NCBI GenBank assembly: GCA_030679805.1
Contig: JAUXST010000949.1
Span: forward strand, 1 to 6,572
Reading direction: 5' to 3'
DNA: 6,572 nt
Source: Reyranella sp.
GTDB lineage: Bacteria > Pseudomonadota > Alphaproteobacteria > Reyranellales > Reyranellaceae
Under the pieces are notes generated by a model. It was not told where the DNA came from. It ran no database searches and saw nothing but the letters and a program-made list of their open reading frames with translations. This document shows, piece by piece, positions 4,813-6,572 of the stretch (position 1 is the first letter of the stretch; every line of letters starts with the position of its first letter). A program made the translations under genes and the position numbers.

Positions 4813-6441
4813 ATGACGGACTCCCTCAAGGTCGGACTGGCCCAGCTCAATCCCAAGGTCGGCGACGTCGCCGGCAATCTTGCCAAGGTCCGCGCCGCGC
4901 GCGCAGAAGCGGCCAAGCAGGGTGCCGACCTCGTGCTGACGACGGAACTCGTCCTCGCCGGATACTTCCCCGAGGACCTGGTCCTGAAGCCCGCCTTCCA
5001 GAAGGCCTGCCACGACGCCGTCGAGGCCTTGCGCGCCGACACCCGGGACGGCGGGCCGGCTCTGTTCGTCGCCACGCCGTGGCGCGAGGACGACAAGCTC
5101 TACAACGCCATGATCGCGCTCGACAAAGGCGAGATCATCGGCAAGCGCTACAAGGTCGACCTGCCGAACTACGGCGTGTTCGACGACAAGCGCGTGTTCG
5201 CACCGGGCCCGATGCCGGGGCCGCTGGTCTTCAAGGGCGTGCGCATCGGCGTGCCGATCTGCGAGGATGTGTGGACCCCCGATGTCGTCGAATGCATCTC
5301 CGAAACCGGCGGCGAGATCCTGCTGGTGCCCAACGCCTCGCCCTACGAGGTCGGCAAGACCGACGTCCGCGTGCAGCTCGGCGTTCAGCGCGTGGTCGAA
5401 AGCGGCCTGCCGCTCGTCTACCTCAACCAGGTCGGCGGGCAGGACGAGGTGATCTACGACGGCGGCTCGTTTGCGCTCGGCGCCGACCGCAAGCTGAAGG
5501 CCAAGCTCGCCTCGTTCCGCGAGGAAGTGACGACGGTCGAGTTCCGCCGCAACGGGAAAGGCTGGGAATGCCTGCCTGGCCCGATCGCGCCGGAACTGAG
5601 CAGCATCGAATCGATCTACCAGGCGATGGTGCTGGGCCTCGGCGACTATGTGAACAAGACGGGCTTTCCCTCCGTCGTGATCGGCCTCTCGGGCGGTGTC
5701 GATTCGGCCCTGACCGCCGCCGTGGCCGCCGACGCGCTGGGGGCGGCACGCGTGCACGCCATCATGATGCCGTCGCCCTACACCAGCCGGGAGTCGCTCG
5801 AGGATGCCGAGGCCTGCGCGAAAGCGATCGGCCTCAGGTACGACACCGTGAGCATCGAGCCCGCGATGACGGCGTTCCGCGCCATGCTCAAACCGCTGTT
5901 CGGCAACCGGCCCGAGGACGTCACCGAGGAGAACATCCAGAGCCGCGCCCGCGGCGTCACCCTGATGGCGGTGTCGAACAAGTTGGGCGGCATGGTGCTG
6001 ACGACCGGCAACAAGTCGGAAATGGCGATGGGCTACGCCACGCTCTATGGCGACATGAACGGCGGCTACAACGTCCTGAAGGACGTCTACAAGACGACGG
6101 TGTTCGAGCTCTGCAAGTGGCGGAACCAGCAGGGCCGGGTGATCCCCGAGCGCATCCTCACCAAGCCGCCGTCGGCCGAACTCCGGCCCGACCAGAAGGA
6201 CTCCGATTCGCTGCCGCCCTATCCGGTGCTCGACGCCATCCTGAAGGGCCTGATCGAACGCGATCTCGACGCCACGGCCCTGGCCGCCGAAGGCCACGAT
6301 CTCGCCACCGTGAACCGCGTCTGGCGCCTGCTCGAAGGTGCCGAATACAAGCGCCGCCAGGCGCCGCCCGGCGTGAAGATCACGTCACGGCTGATCAGCC
6401 GGGAGCGGCGCCATCCGATCGTGAACGGGTTCAGGGGCTGA
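4813..6441 (+). CDS. nadE: Glutamine-dependent NAD+ synthetase
   Basis: A 542-residue two-domain enzyme making NAD+ from deamido-NAD+, ATP and glutamine, the last step of NAD biosynthesis. The N-terminal nitrilase-type glutaminase domain (about 5-255) shows the full triad: Glu45 in TTELVLAGY, Lys114 in YKVDLPNYGVFDD, and Cys150 in GVPICEDVW. The C-terminal synthetase domain (about 262-542) has the ATP-pyrophosphatase loop SGGVDS at 293-298, then TTGNKSEMAMGYATLYGDM (397-415), and the C-terminal LRPDQKDSDSLPPY (457-470). The domain order is as in other bacterial glutamine-using NadE proteins, and the length is normal. The ATG at 4813 has only an AGGA 1 nt upstream, too close to be ideal. Translation may depend on ribosomes finishing the RidA-like gene 23 nt upstream. 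Residues following DYVNKTGFPSVVIGLS are intact, with no frameshift or gap. Confidence 0.98.
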   Translation: MTDSLKVGLAQLNPKVGDVAGNLAKVRAARAEAAKQGADLVLTTELVLAGYFPEDLVLKPAFQKACHDAVEALRADTRDGGPALFVATPWREDDKLYNAMIALDKGEIIGKRYKVDLPNYGVFDDKRVFAPGPMPGPLVFKGVRIGVPICEDVWTPDVVECISETGGEILLVPNASPYEVGKTDVRVQLGVQRVVESGLPLVYLNQVGGQDEVIYDGGSFALGADRKLKAKLASFREEVTTVEFRRNGKGWECLPGPIAPELSSIESIYQAMVLGLGDYVNKTGFPSVVIGLSGGVDSALTAAVAADALGAARVHAIMMPSPYTSRESLEDAEACAKAIGLRYDTVSIEPAMTAFRAMLKPLFGNRPEDVTEENIQSRARGVTLMAVSNKLGGMVLTTGNKSEMAMGYATLYGDMNGGYNVLKDVYKTTVFELCKWRNQQGRVIPERILTKPPSAELRPDQKDSDSLPPYPVLDAILKGLIERDLDATALAAEGHDLATVNRVWRLLEGAEYKRRQAPPGVKITSRLISRERRHPIVNGFRG

Positions 6442-6446
6442 AACCC
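6427..6446 (+). terminator. Hairpin overlapping the nadE stop codon
   Basis: GGGTTCAG (6427-6434) pairs with CTGAAACCC (6438-6446): eight base pairs, one bulged A and a GGG loop. The nadE TGA (6439-6441) is inside the 3' arm. No T-tract follows on either strand, so it is not a textbook intrinsic terminator. It may protect the 3' end or act as a weak or Rho-assisted terminator between nadE and a possible convergent gene. Confidence 0.25.
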
Positions 6447-6487
6447 GAGTCGACCGCGAGCCGAAAGCGCCACTGCGGGGACCCACG

Positions 6488-6572
6488 CTAGACTGAATCG
6501 CTGTCCCTGCTGGCTTGGGTGATCGTCTCGGTGGCACCCGCTTCGTTCATCATGCCGATCCCTTGGCTTGCC
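6488..6572 (-). CDS. Possible 3' end of a minus-strand gene, cut by window edge
   Basis: Reading leftward from the right edge there are 27 sense codons ending in TAG at 6488-6490. The peptide ends MMNEAGATETITQASRDSDSV. Third-position G/C is fairly high, but a plus-strand frame across the same bases (a hydrophobic stretch including LLAWVIVSV) is open too and has similar composition. The fragment is too short to assign a family, or even to be sure it is coding. If real, it would be a gene convergent with nadE. The rest of 6442-6487 shows nothing but the tail of the nadE hairpin. Confidence 0.2.
   Translation of the reverse strand, partial: ASQGIGMMNEAGATETITQASRDSDSV

Noticed and set aside
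4705..6297. Long minus-strand open frame antisense to nadE
   Set aside because: The nadE frame carries the complete nitrilase triad and SGGVDS motif; the antisense product has no recognisable domain.
1..6572. CRISPR array, phage, insertion sequence, toxin-antitoxin or defence system
   Set aside because: No regularly spaced direct repeats, no transposase or integrase, and no tRNA-like sequence were seen. All main genes are recognisable housekeeping or transport families.

Overview
The window is high-GC (roughly two thirds G+C by eye) bacterial chromosome with tightly packed genes and strong G/C bias at third codon positions. The gene set (a COQ4-family protein with the full HDxxH-x11-E metal motif, a folate/FAD-dependent TrmFO, and a glutamine-dependent NAD+ synthetase with a fused nitrilase domain) fits an alphaproteobacterium, perhaps of the Rhodospirillales/Reyranella type. 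That placement is an inference from gene content, not a sequence match.

Layout. Bases 1-194 hold no supportable gene. They contain a cluster of five TGTSWCA heptamers in both orientations. Bases 195-4355 carry four minus-strand genes, transcribed right to left: trmFO, a COQ4-family gene whose N-terminal half looks TerB-like, a small acyl carrier protein (ACP) gene, and a MATE-family exporter gene. The first two are 16 nt apart. The ACP gene is set off by about 100 nt that is spanned by an 11-bp inverted repeat, and it lies 67 nt before the MATE gene. A 47-nt gap (4356-4402) separates trmFO from a divergent plus-strand pair: a RidA-superfamily gene, then nadE 23 nt downstream. A hairpin overlaps the nadE stop codon. 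The last ~130 nt hold no secure gene, although a minus-strand reading frame enters from the right edge and stops at 6488.

Function. nadE makes NAD+ from deamido-NAD+. The RidA-like protein beside it has serine where E. coli RidA has its essential Arg105, so it is probably not a classical 2-aminoacrylate deaminase. TrmFO makes m5U54 in tRNA. The COQ4-like protein probably acts in or near quinone metabolism. The ACP should carry an acyl chain on Ser51, but no partner synthase is present. The MATE protein is an inner-membrane exporter of unknown substrate.

I see no CRISPR array, phage, transposon, toxin-antitoxin or defence locus. Most of the window is ordinary housekeeping sequence. The items most worth a second look are the TerB-COQ4 architecture, the RidA protein lacking its arginine next to nadE, the orphan ACP, and the TGTSWCA cluster.
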